Below are positions 11,201 through 21,379 of a stretch of 64,000 bases of DNA, piece by piece (the stretch's first letter is position 1; each line of letters starts with the position of its first letter). Origin of the DNA: Dryocosmus kuriphilus (lineage: Eukaryota > Arthropoda > Insecta > Hymenoptera > Cynipidae); NCBI GenBank assembly GCA_038277395.1, contig CM076189.1, positions 78,791,421 through 78,855,420 of the forward strand, read 5' to 3'. The notes below the pieces were generated by a model that had not been told where the DNA came from, made no database searches, and worked only from the letters and a program-made list of their open reading frames with translations. The position numbers and the translations under genes are program-made.

Positions 11201-11951
11201 AAGACAGGGCCACTGGAGAGGACGGCTTAGATCATGAAGCTTTAAAATATGGAGGAGATGCGGTACATGAAGAGCTGTGGAGAATATTTTATAATAGCTG
11301 AAAGGGAGAAGGGTGGCCAAAATAATGGAGGACAGGGTTGATGGTACCATTAATATAGAAAGGAGTAAATAAAAATGTTGTGGAGTACAGAGGAACCAAC
11401 TTATTTCGGTAGAAAATAAACGATATGCAGAAATAATAAATAGGCATCCAGAAAGGCAGGTTGAGGACAAATGGAAGATACCACCTAACCAGACGGACTT
11501 TAGAAATGGAAGCATGCTATTGACTATTCATAAGTCGTTAAATACATGATGAGTAGGAATCTAGGGAGGAAGAAGGGGCTGTTGACACCGCTGTTTGTGG
11601 ATTGCAAGGCAACGCTTGATTCTGTAAATAAGAAGGTGCTTTGAAAAACCTTGGAAGAGGGAAAAGTGGCAAGGATGCTCAATCAGTCGGCTTCTTTTTA
11701 GTATGCTGTTAGCAGACATAGAGGAGAAACTAGAAAGGAAGAGGAGGGGAGGGGCTATACAAGGTAATAGTAAGATACGATTATACTTCTTGGCATACGC
11801 AAACGACATATTCTTGTTAACGGAAGACGAAAGATGGGTGGTCTTAATGATGAGAGTGTTTGAACAGTTCGTGAGAGTGAAAGAACATACGTTAAACATG
11901 GAAAAGACAAAAATGGTATATTTCAGAACCAGCAGAAGCCAAATAGAGTAA
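11195..11951 (+). pseudogene. LINE reverse transcriptase, broken
   Basis: Fragments appear in the expected order: the KK-KDRATGEDGL-like block near 11200, a PPNQTDFRNGS block near 11490, and a clear 82-codon piece at 11703-11951. That piece contains the catalytic-centre region FLAYANDIFLLTEDE. The family's catalytic pair of aspartates at this place reads Ala-Asn-Asp, so one Asp has been lost. The palm region between is destroyed by stops. This would have copied the element's RNA at the nicked target; it cannot now. Confidence 0.75.
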
Positions 11952-12159
11952 GAATAGAAGATAAATCGTGAGATTGTAGAACAAGTGGCGGAGTTCTCTT
12001 ACCTAGGTTTCTGGCTTGAATCGGGAGGAGGAAGTAAGCTGCACGTAAAATAGAGACTTGAGAGTACGAGCAAGATCATGGGATAAGTGTGGAGTATAGG
12101 CAAGAGAAGATTTAAGGATGGCTGGAAGATGAGAATGTGAATGTTTAACGTATTAGTGT

Positions 12160-12970
12160 GTTCAGCTCTCAGCCATGGTGTGGAGATCTAGGGATGGAGG
12201 GAATACAAAGGTATAGAATAATGTACATGAAAGGCTTATGAGATAGGTTTTTGGAGTGAGGTCGAGCTGCACAGGACATATGCTGACAGAAGAACTAAGA
12301 GAAGACGAAATGGTAATAGGGCAACTGAAAAGAGCCTGGAACTTTGAAGAGAGGCTAAAAAGGGGGAGGGAAGTATGATAGCTCAAGCATGTCTGAGGTA
12401 AATCCAAATTAAAGAGAAGAGGGTAACACGGAGAGATCGAGATTGGAGGAGGGCAGATTTCAGATGAGAAAAGAAGGTGAGTTAAAGGAGCGAAATAGAG
12501 ATTGACAGCAGGTAGAGCAAGACTGGAGAGTAAATCGAAAAGAAGAGTGATGGGGAAAAATCATAAGACCAAGATATATAATAGATTGTGTAGGTAGGTT
12601 ATGAGCGAAACAGAGATAGATTATCTGGAGAGGGTGAGAAATAAAAGCAAGTGGAACAGAGTGATAAGGTTCAGATTGAGAGAAGATATGAGGAAATGCA
12701 AATATTGATTGAAGGAAGAAGAGAGTATATGCTCGTTGAGTGTATGGGTACGAAATAGAGTCATGGGAGCAAGTGTTAGAGAGTTTCGAAGGGGACGAGA
12801 CGGGAGAACAAAGTGTGAGTGGAAGAATAAGATGGATTTTGGATGAGAACGGACAGGTTGAGAATGGGATGAAAAAGGTGGAAGAACCAAGAGAAAGTGC
12901 AGGGAGCAGTGGATATGAAAAAGCCAAATGGGGAGCACATTTAAAAGAAGCTAAATTAGTAGAATCATGA
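12160..12970 (+). pseudogene. C-terminal region of the LINE polymerase protein
   Basis: After the reverse transcriptase, fragments such as VFGVRSSCTGHMLTEELRED (about 12250), RAWNFEERLKRGRE (about 12330) and ESWEQVLESFEGDE (about 12752-12795) match the order of the tail I recall from this purine-rich LINE family, which ends in a short Cys/His region. The cysteines are not all visible here. The first frame from 12740 runs 76 codons to 12970. Low-complexity composition limits confidence. Confidence 0.5.
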
Positions 12971-13205
12971 TTAAAAAAAGAACTTTGAAGAGGTAATTGC
13001 GAGAGAAAGTGGTAGTCCCTCGAGGCAATAAGGGAGTAAGATTAGGCATATATGTAAGGACAATGTTGTAAATACTAGCTTAAGTAGGCAGTAAGATTCT
13101 GTAAAAAATATACAGGGAACGGAGGCCCTCAAACTCGTAAAAGGGAGAGTAATAATCATACATGCATAAATAAATACATAATTAATAAAGAAAATAAATA
13201 AATTT

Positions 13206-13810
13206 TTAAAAAGTAGAGACAGCGAGAATCTCATACCGCTGCTTCGAATTTTCAAGATACCAATTGAATATACCATAACATTTCTCATTCAAATTTCAAA
13301 AAAAGTGGTAATGCATTTTCAATATTTATTGAATTTTAGATTTCAAAATTTCATAAAATTTACGACACTTTTGTGTCTGCTAAAAACTACCAGTGCAGTT
13401 TTTGGAAATTTCACAAATAAATTTCTAACAGCGTAGGTAAAATTTCTTTTCAGAACTCGAGTATCGAAAATTCGAGTCTCGATGTCTCCAGAGCATGGCG
13501 AATTTGACCGATTACACGTTGCTTCCTCAAGAGTGAGGAAACAATCTTCGGGTTATATTACTCAACCCAAATGAGTGAGGAAAAAATCATCGGGTGTTTT
13601 CGTGTCAAATCGTAGTATATCGATGTACGATTCTCGCGCACTCGCTTGTTCGTAGCTACGTTCACACCAATTTAAAAATTCAAAATGGCGTCTACATCAA
13701 AACGCAGAGACAAAATGTTCGGTGATTCGGTTAAGAGGAGGACTATCTTATTTTATAGAATCGTTTCGTATTCTCGCTCCTGCTCTTCATACGTCAAACA
13801 TCGAATTTTC
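13206..13810. other. No gene seen
   Basis: AT-rich DNA. A 26-bp near-duplicate (GAGTGAGGAAACAATCTTCG and GAGTGAGGAAAAAATCATCG) lies at about 13531 and 13572. No coding sequence is recognised; the 73-codon frame at 13685-13906 overlaps the palindrome and has no family resemblance. Confidence 0.4.
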
Positions 13811-13961
13811 GTTACACTCGTTGTGAAAAGTAGTATGCACAACTCGATGAGAATTGACATATTTACCAGGGACCTGAAGTTGACGGCAACTTCACGTCCC
13901 TTGTAAATATGTCAATTCTCACCTTGTTGTGCAATTTACTATTCACCAATTAGTGGGTAAC
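13811..13961. repeat. Long near-perfect palindrome (hairpin or foldback MITE)
   Basis: The two arms of about 70 bp meet at GTTGACGGCAAC (centre about 13885). The inner 34 bp of each arm, from GAGAATTGACATATTTAC inward, differ at only two positions, and the outer parts (CACTCGTTG against its complement near 13950) are more diverged. The ends read GTTAC...GTAAC. It could be a foldback MITE or the source of a hairpin RNA. No obvious target duplication could be assigned. Confidence 0.85.
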
Positions 13962-14984
13962 AGTGATTGCTTCTGAGAATAATCATGATTATGATAAGAT
14001 TTAAAAAAGTATTAAATAAAAGAAAGTTCTTTCAAAAATAAGCGGCTGAAAACCTTTTCTTCACGTAAAGTATGAGTTGTTAGTTTAGCTGATGTTTGCA
14101 GAACTTTTCGAATTTTTTTGGCAGTTGCGAAAATGCTAATAATTAATATAAGTGAATAAATGTAGGTTGCGTTCATCGTATGAGGTTGCAAAGTTACAAA
14201 TCTATTGTAATTTTTTCAAACAACTTACAATGGAAAACCTAGACAATTGAGAAAAACAAAGTTCTGTAGCTTTAGCATGGCTGCAAACTTAATGTAGCCT
14301 GTAAAATATTACTACTGGCAGTATTCCTGGTTTGCAGAACCTTTACAATTTACAGTCCAAGACTAGAGCATTAAAATGTGTTTCTCATTTTAAACAATGT
14401 TGCGTTCAACGCAGACGTCAGAAAACTTTTATAGTTTGCATTCATTCATGCACTAACACACCACTGAAGCTTGGAAACTTTTGGAATTAAAGTGAAATGA
14501 TCGTCTTCACCGACTGGCCTAAGAGTCAAAGAAATGATGAGAAATATTGCCTAATTGAGTGGTTCAGTGACGTAGCTAGTGGTGAAATATTTTTTCTTCG
14601 TTTAATATTAAAATCTGTTAAACACATTTCTTTTTCATAAAAAAATTAATAATACTGATGAAGATACATAAAAGATGTAGAAATTAAACATGTGAAACAG
14701 ATTTATAAAAAGGAATCTAAAAGAACGTTAGACATTGAACTGTAATAGTTTACATCTGTAATAACGTTGATAGTGTTTAACGTTGATATTGAAACGTCGT
14801 ATATCAAATAAACACTAATATAGTCAGAACTAAAGGAATTTTAATTTCCTACAATTATCATATAATTTTTGACAAATAACAGCAATAAAATATTAATAAT
14901 TACTATTATCTTACAATTACACTTATTGTATATCTTCAACTTCTCTTAAGCTTCTATGTGTTTGCTTCAACTGAGGTAGTGAAT
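13962..14984. other. No gene seen
   Basis: AT-rich unique-looking DNA without long frames, recognisable element ends or RNA genes. Confidence 0.5.
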
Positions 14985-15420
14985 GGCAGGATGGAGAGGA
15001 TGTGGAGAAAGAGAAGAGGAAGGACGACGATGAAGAACTGGAAAAGGAGGAGGAGGAGGAGGAAGATGAGGACCTAGTTAAATAAAATACTCAAAATATT
15101 GTATATTATTGGTTATCTCACAGATATTTGGGGAAAATTTTGAATTACTTATCCAAATCTGAGCTAAGCAATTAATTCGAAGCCTCTTAGCCCATCTACT
15201 TACGAACATGTTCGTGTCCGGGCCTTTTTGGTTCACCACTACTGTCCAGTGCAATATTCAGATCGAACTGTCCAGATCCCTCCGAACCTGATTTGATAAA
15301 AGAGGCATTATTAATTTTAAAGGGTAACGATAACGTCAGCAGATTACAAATTTTTGGATCTAACGCATGAAGTTTATGAATAGCTACATTAAGGACCACG
15401 GTGGATATTGAATGACATCA
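14985..15420 (-). repeat. Segment duplicated at 59430-59880 in inverted orientation
   Basis: Read on the minus strand, this segment aligns with 59430-59880 on the plus strand. It comprises a coding part, then a shared AGGCTTCGAATTAATTG-type stretch about 20 bp after the stop, then a CTCCTC-rich tract. The two copies are about 44 kb apart and moderately diverged. Confidence 0.7.
15196..15399 (-). CDS. Unrecognised conserved C-terminal segment, copy A
   Basis: A minus-strand frame of 67 codons ends in HEHVRK and a TAG. The last ~50 residues (from LDPKICNLLTLSLPFK, through GSEGSGQFDLNIALDSSGEP) are clearly related to those encoded at 59371-59630 on the plus strand. Both copies stay in frame through the whole stretch and end at the same stop, and most differences look conservative. 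The DNA similarity continues past the stop into a GA/CT-rich tract (14985-15080 here). It may be the last exon of a small gene family or a piece of an unknown element. The ATG at 15399 may not be the true start. Confidence 0.4.
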   Translation of the reverse strand: MVLNVAIHKLHALDPKICNLLTLSLPFKINNASFIKSGSEGSGQFDLNIALDSSGEPKRPGHEHVRK

Positions 15421-15650
15421 ACCCGGAAGGGTTGGCATCCAGGCCTACCAGATTTTTTTCTGTTTACACTACTGGCACATCTCACGATCATTTTGAGTAC
15501 AAAATGGAAACAATCCCTTAAACACATTATATCCTAAAACCATTCAAATCGCTTTAATCTCTTAAACTTATTTAATCCCTTGAAATACATTAATCCTACA
15601 AAATCCTGTAAGGCACTTAAAATTCTTTAAAACCTCTTCAAATCCCTTAA

Positions 15651-16343
15651 GGGGCTGGTCTACATTGCCGCTTTCAAAAAAATTGATTCCTTTTTTAGAT
15701 TTTCCGAAAACATATGTATCCAAAAGTGAACAAGCAGATGTCACTTCGTACGTTGCATTTATCGTTGACTAACTTTAGGTAAGATTAATTCATGATTCTT
15801 CATTTAAAAAAATTTAGAAGCGTCTCCCTCAAAACAACATTTTTTCTTACGGTGTAGGTACCTTTCAAAAAACACTCAACCGATCCTTATGAAACTTTGA
15901 CCACTTATTTTAAACATCAATAGCCTTCGTACCTTCTACGACCGTGTTCAAATTTTAATTTTTACTTTCCTTTGACATAAAAAGAGAAAAAAAACTTTTT
16001 CTTCAATGCTCGCCTTTTTGTTATTCACTAATAAATATTAATGTCTATAGTTTATACGAGAGCCATAGTCGTACTGAGTCTAAAACTGTTTGTTTTCTTC
16101 TGTTTTAGATGAGCCTTTATAGAGATATGATTTACACCATCGACCTACCTACTTTTCAAGAAGTTATGTTCAGCTAAGTTCGTTTTACAAAAGAATTGAA
16201 CAAAATGAATGCAAAAAAATTTTCATGTACTTTAGGACTTTATTTATCAAACACAACAAGTTTTATATCAATATCTTTTACAGGATGCTAAGAAAGACTT
16301 TGCAAAGAGAGCCTTTTTTGAGCTTCCATAGTAGACTAGCCCC
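15651..16343. mobile_element. Non-autonomous element with TTAA target site
   Basis: The left end GGGGCTGGTCTACATTG and the complement of the right end GGGGCTAGTCTACTATG form short inverted repeats, and TTAA lies directly outside both (15647-15650 and 16344-16347). This is the signature of piggyBac-type insertion. The 693-bp interior carries no long frame. It interrupts the CCTTAAA array; because that array is itself full of TTAA, the target duplication alone is weak evidence, but the inverted repeats support it. Confidence 0.7.
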
Positions 16344-16446
16344 TTAAAACATTCTCTTAAACTTCCTAAAACTTTTAAAATCCTTTAGAATTACATAAAT
16401 TCCTAAAAACCATTAAATTCGTTTAAATCACCCAATCCTTTAAAAC

Positions 16447-17344
16447 CTTACCCTTAGTTGTAACGTGAAAAAATAGGTCTTCTTTAAGAATTTTTTGCAA
16501 GGAAACCGCTAAACTTTTTTGAACAAATTATTTATTATGCTAAGATGCCTACTTTAATAGTAGTTTTCATTAATTTTCAATAAAAAATATCTATTATTTT
16601 GCAAATAGAAGGTTATAGCACAGGACTTCGCTTTGAAAAACCGGTTTGCGGTGACACGTTTTCCGCAAGTCTGGATCATTCCGAATACAAAAATGATACG
16701 GATTTAGTTAAATTATAAGATTATCTAGTCTTTAATCGAAGTAAAAGAAAAAAAATCTAGAACAAAATGTCGACCGATCAAAGTCAAGATTTCGATTTTT
16801 ACTGAAAAAAGCGATCGTTCTTTGGCTATGTAAAAAAAAGGATTTGTCTAAAAAAAAATCATCGATCAAAGACAAGATTTATATATGTTAAAAAACCTAC
16901 AAAATTTTAATAAAATCGTTTCAGTAGTTTTCGCGTAATTTGTGTCACCGGCTTGAGAAACGTCAATTTGAGAAAACCGCGTTTAAAGTTTTTGAACTTA
17001 CTTACACTGAATCGTCTATTCCAGACCCATAAAGTAGACCTTCTGCTGAAGTTGCCGAATCCAAAAAATCAATTTGATTTTTTAATTATGATTCTTTTTT
17101 ATTTTTTTTTAATTTTGTATTCTCTGCCGCGCGGTCTTCTGCCAGAGAAATTCGGCCAGGAATTCATTTATTTATATATTTAGTTATTCAACTGAAACGA
17201 TCTGACGCGCATATCATTCAAGGTCATAGAACTCAGTCAATTTTTGCTGGATCAACTTAAAGCTTTTAGGACGCATTTTCAGAGTGACGTACTTTAAGCA
17301 AATGCAAAAATGATCGATTTTTTGAAAATTACAACTAGGGGTAA
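16447..17344. mobile_element. Non-autonomous inverted-repeat element
   Basis: The left end TTACCCTTAGTTGTAA and the complement of the right end TTACCCCTAGTTGTAA bound about 0.9 kb of AT-rich DNA that differs from the array on both sides. I found no transposase. The superfamily is unknown because the target duplication cannot be separated from the inverted repeat. Confidence 0.55.
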
Positions 17345-17449
17345 CCCCTTAAAGCCCCTACAATCTAAAAAATTGCTAAAAGCCTTGACACTCTTAAGCC
17401 CATTAAACCCTTCTTTATTATTATTTTTCTGTAGGCATCCGCTCAAATA

Positions 17450-17701
17450 ATAATTATTAGCATTATTATTAACATTTCGAATTCGGAACTTCATTGCCTC
17501 ATTTACTCGAAACCGCCACGCACCTCTGTCCTGTGCGTCTACCATCCAGTTTAAGTAATAACGTCCTAGCTCTTTTAGACCGCCCCTTACGTTTTTCTCC
17601 CATCTATTTCTCGGTCTACCTGGAGGTCTCTTGTTGTTCGGTTTCCCTCTTAAAATTTGCGCCACTGTTCTTTTGTTGCCCATTCTAGCCACATGTCCCA
17701 C
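17450..17701 (-). pseudogene. LINE C-terminal domain
   Basis: The frame starting at 17701 (MGHVARMGNKRTVAQILRGK, then PPGRPRNRWEKNVRGGLKEL and AQDRGAWRFRVNEA) matches the conserved tail of RTE-like polyproteins: a His/Arg motif, a GRPR.RW basic segment and then RGAWR. It lies directly before the 3' tail of the element. Confidence 0.75.
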
Positions 17702-17929
17702 CCATCTTAATTTATGCGACTTTATTACTCTATTAATATTTGGTGACCCGTGGAGAGCATGCAGCTCGTCATTATGCAGTTTGCTCCATTCACCGGTCTC
17801 TTCGTCCCTTTTTGGGCCATAGATTCTTCTAAGTACTTTATTTTCGAATACTCTAACCCTGTTCTCCTCTTATTTTGTCACCGCCCACGTTTCGCACCCG
17901 TAGATGATGGCCTGCATTATTACAGTTTT

Positions 17930-20395
17930 TTAAATCCTTACCTTGATATTTCTAGATAACGATAGCGATTTTAGGAATGTATTTATTGCATAGTAGCACC
18001 CATTTCTAGCGTGCAGCTGCCTATTGATTTCCGCTTTAATATCATTGTTGTTAGTTATCATTTTCCCGAGGTACTTAGACCCGTTAACCCTTTCGAATTT
18101 CATATTCCCGGCCATTAGATCCCCCACTCCATTACTTTGTTCTGATCTGTCCATGATAAAAAATTTTGTTTTCGATTCACTTACTTCCAAACCTATTTCC
18201 TTGCCTTTTCTGATCAAGATTTCTGCATTTCTAGCTACCGTTTCCTTATCATCTTCGAGCAAGTCCAGACCATCTGCATATCGCAGAATTTGTATTATCC
18301 CATTTAGGGTAGCACCGGTCCGATTCGCTTATACCTGCCTGACCATGTATCCTAAAACTAAGTTAAAAAGGATGCACGAAAGTGCGTCGACATGTTTCAG
18401 GCCTTCGCGGATAGGAAATTCTTTAGGTAAATCTCCACTAACGCGTATTTTCCCCTACTGGCGCTTAAACTGACGAAGGGCGGTACTTAAGCCGAGGCAC
18501 TGAGAAACCTGAAGGAGAAGGTGTCCCCTGACGAACTGGGTGTTAAAATCAAGGGAGTTAGGGAAACGAAAAAAACGGAGAGGTGCTCATTGAAATTAGA
18601 GCTACGACGGAGGAGAGAAGCAAACTTTCCTCCGGCATTAAAGAGGTTGTCGGTGATCGGGGTGATGTCCGGGTTCTTGTCCCAGTGGTGGAAGTTGAGA
18701 TCACGGACATCGACTCCACGACGAATGCAGAGGAGGTTAATGTGGCCCTGAAAAGGCTCTTTGGGGAGAGGCTGACACATGACATCAAGGTCAACATGAT
18801 CAAGAGGCCCAATAGAGGCAGACTTAAGGTATATGCCAGGATGAGGGAAGACATGGCTGTGCGGTTGATCCGGGCAGGTCACGTAAAAGTCGGCTGGATC
18901 TCTTGTGGAGTCCAAAAGAAGAGCGAGGCACAAAGTTGCTACCGTTGTCCACGGCTACGGGCACCTGGCGAGCAAATGCGGAGGACCAGATCGCACGAAG
19001 TACTGCTGGAGGTATGGAGGAGAAGAACACCAGGCAGCGGATTGCACTAGCGTTCCGCGGTGCTATCTGTGTGCCGAAAGGAAGGAGAAACACCGGACCG
19101 ACCATCTTCCGGGGACAGCGAGATGTGCAGTGTTCAAAGAGGCAGACCCTAGAAGTAGGTCTCGATAAGAGACACGGCACGAAACGATACGAAGCTCAAA
19201 AGAAGGAAGCTGAAACACGGCTTATTGGCCTATAACCCATGAACCTGAAGCAATGCGAAGGCGGATTCCGGGTTCATGGGTTGGCAGGAAAGAGGAGGTG
19301 GTTTTAGTGGGTAGGAGCCAATGTTAGGCCGAGTCCCACACTTAGTCCGTCAAAAGGATTTCCACCTCCTCCGGGGAAAAAAGAACCAATTTCTTTGGTA
19401 CATCCAAGAATTCCAGAATCCAGCACATTCGTGCGCGTATAATAAGGTCGTAAGCTTCTTTGAAGTTGATAAATAGCTGATGTATTGCTTCATTAAATTC
19501 CCATTTCTTTCCTAGCAGTCGTCTAATTGTAAACATTTAATCGCTTGTAGACTGGTTTCGGCGGAATCCGCACTAGTAATCGCCAATAATTTCCACATCA
19601 TAAGGGGTTAACCTACTCAAGAATACATTAGACAGGATCTTATAGCACGAAGGCACAATTGAAATTCCCCGATATTTGTTACAGTCTGTTTTGTTGCCTT
19701 TTCTAAAAATAGGTTCAATGATAGAGGTATTCCATTACTCCGGTATGCTTTCTGTTTTTCAAATTGGGCGTATTAATTTACAGATTTGCCTCGTGAGGCA
19801 GGGGCTCCCATTTCTTATCATTTCTGACGATAGATCGTCGAGGCCGGCGGATTTGTTATTTTTCAACTTCTTTGTGGCCACTTCAATTTCCTTATCAGTA
19901 GGCTCATGAATTAGTAGATCAACAGTGTGGATTTCATCGAGATTATCTTCAGCGGGGATTTCGCGTACGTTCAATAGCTTCTCGAAATAATCTTTCCATA
20001 AATTTAGTCCCTCTGTCGCGTCGGCTACTAGATTGCCATTGTTGTCCCTCATTACTTCCGTTCTACTTTGAGAGCCTATCCTTATAAATTTCTTCCCCTG
20101 TACATCTCACGCGGATTACTTTGTATATTATTCGATTCTATTGCTCGAAACTTACTCTTTTCCCACTCCCTTTTCTTGGATGTGTAAAGCCTACTTGTAC
20201 TTTTACAATCTCGAGGTACTTCTTATGTGTTTGAATTCGCTTCTTCTGTAAACAAATTAGTTTGGCCTTTCTTCGCTTTTCAGACCAAAGCATGCACTCT
20301 TCGTCAAACCAAGGTTTGCTTTTGGTTGCTTTCTGTAAACATATAGTACGTTTCGTGGCTTCCTTTATCGCCCTTTTCATATTGTCCCGCAGGGT
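17930..20395 (-). pseudogene. LINE reverse transcriptase with upstream linker, broken and interrupted
   Basis: Pieces on the minus strand run in order. The linker comes first (KPWFDEECMLWSEKRRKAKL at about 20310), then LNLWKDYFEKLLN and LKNNKSAGLDDLSSEMI (20052-19759), the palm start HQLFINFKEAYD (about 19470), then after an 870-bp foreign insertion GDLPKEFPIREGLKHVDALSC (about 18440-18370). The block around the catalytic centre follows (YADGLDLLEDDKET near 18270, where the second catalytic Asp reads Gly) and then ESKTKFFIMDRSEQ and the thumb (17930-18262). The enzyme is dead through stops, frameshifts, insertion and the Asp loss. Confidence 0.85.
18470..19340 (+). pseudogene. R1-type LINE gag-like ORF1 fragment with zinc knuckles
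   Basis: On the plus strand, opposite to its host LINE, the stretch reads AEALRNLKEKVSPDELGVKI, then an alternating strand/helix domain (VRVLVPVVEVEITDIDSTTN, VNVALKRLFGERLTHDIKV), a segment ending HVKVGWISCGV, and then CCHC-type knuckles (HGYGHLASKC, CWRYGGEEHQAADC, and CYLC with a following His). This is the ORF1 architecture of R1-clade retroelements. At least two frameshifts lie near 18560-18590 and 18945-18960. It is followed by a non-coding tail with a 10-bp hairpin (CCCATGAACC against GGTTCATGGG at about 19236-19280). Confidence 0.8.
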
Positions 20396-20479
20396 TTCCG
20401 GCTCCTGCTCATAGCTTTTACCGTCGGCTTATTTTTGAAGAGCTTCGAAAATATTAGAAATCTCTATTCGATAATTTAT

Positions 20480-21363
20480 TGTTTCTGTTGGTGTTTTAAT
20501 CTTATCTATGTTGAAACGTACTACTGGCTTTCAGCGGCTAGTCTTTTTTACTTAGATCTAGTGTAGACCTAAGGTTTACTATCACGATAAATTGGTCTGA
20601 ATTTAAATCTGCTCCCCCGTATGATCTTACATCGAGAATGCTTGTATGACGTCTTCTGTCAATTAAAACGCCATCGATCTGATTGTGACTGATACCATCT
20701 GGTGATGTCCAAGTGACCTTACGTATATTTCTGTTCTTGAAATATGTGCTTTTGACAATGAAGTCCTTTAAGCTGAAATGTTTATTACTCTAGTTTCATT
20801 ATCATTACTGACGTCATGCAAGCTTTCTGACCCGATTGTAGGCCTATACATCGGTTCTTTTCCAATTTTCGCGTTAAAATCTCCCAATATTATTTTTATC
20901 TCAAACCTCGAGGACTTGTCAGAAACTAGTTCGATTGTTTTGTAAAATAGATCTTTAGTCTCTTCATCTCTGCCCTCAGCGTGACAGCGCACGTCGATTA
21001 GCACGTGTTTGCAGATAATACCCTTAAGTACAATATGTGATAACCTGTCTGTAACAGATTGTATATTGATAACCGCTTGCGTCAGTCGCTTACTAATAAG
21101 AAAACCAGTGCCCAGTTTGTACCCATTAGCTCCATCGATGTAATAGGTGTAATTATTCTTAGAAATTTGAATCGCGCTCACCCTTCCAGCACGTTTCTTG
21201 GAGTGCTATTATGTCGATACCGTATCTCCTGCTATCTCAATGAGTTCGCAAATACACCAGTATTTAGACTACGAGCGTTCAGATTTGCCACCCTGAAGAT
21301 TATTATTCTACTTGTTTGGTTTTGGAAGCTAGCCATGATAGTTTCAAGAAAATCCGCACGTTA
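20480..21363 (-). pseudogene. LINE apurinic-type endonuclease, broken
   Basis: The N-terminus (FRVANLNARSLNTG at about 21310) resembles the first strand of RTE endonucleases. The best-preserved frame (20768-21181) includes GYKLGTGFLISKR, a central strand with HVLIDVRCHAEGRDEE (the place of the family's Tyr/Ala-Pro motif) and IKIILGDFNAKIG, the catalytic GDFNA motif with its Asp and Asn present. A frameshift separates the N-terminal strand with the catalytic Glu region from the rest, and stops follow GDFNAKIG by about 35 residues. It nicked target DNA for target-primed reverse transcription. Confidence 0.8.
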
Positions 21364-21379
21364 GAGATCCTGCTCCGAT

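Larger units (their letters stand above)
9300..13205 (+). mobile_element. Decayed purine-rich LINE
   Basis: The sense strand is strikingly purine-rich (long G/A stretches), and translated fragments fall in LINE order: an ORF1-like basic helical domain (9888-10139), the start of an apurinic-type endonuclease (around 10318), a Lys/Arg/Glu-rich linker, reverse transcriptase (11195-11951) and a C-terminal region (12160-12970). The 3' end is an AAAT-type tail at about 13160-13205 (ATAAATAAATACATAATTAA). Every domain is split by stops and frameshifts. The left boundary is approximate. A related copy lies on the minus strand at 57746-59280. Confidence 0.75.

Noticed and set aside
10646..11213. Two overlapping minus-strand frames of 134 and 145 codons rich in Ser, Leu and Phe, resembling membrane proteins
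   Set aside because: They are the complement of a purine-rich LINE strand, so hydrophobic codons arise automatically.
12460..12938. Minus-strand frames of 155 and 105 codons
   Set aside because: Same cause: complement of the purine-rich LINE.
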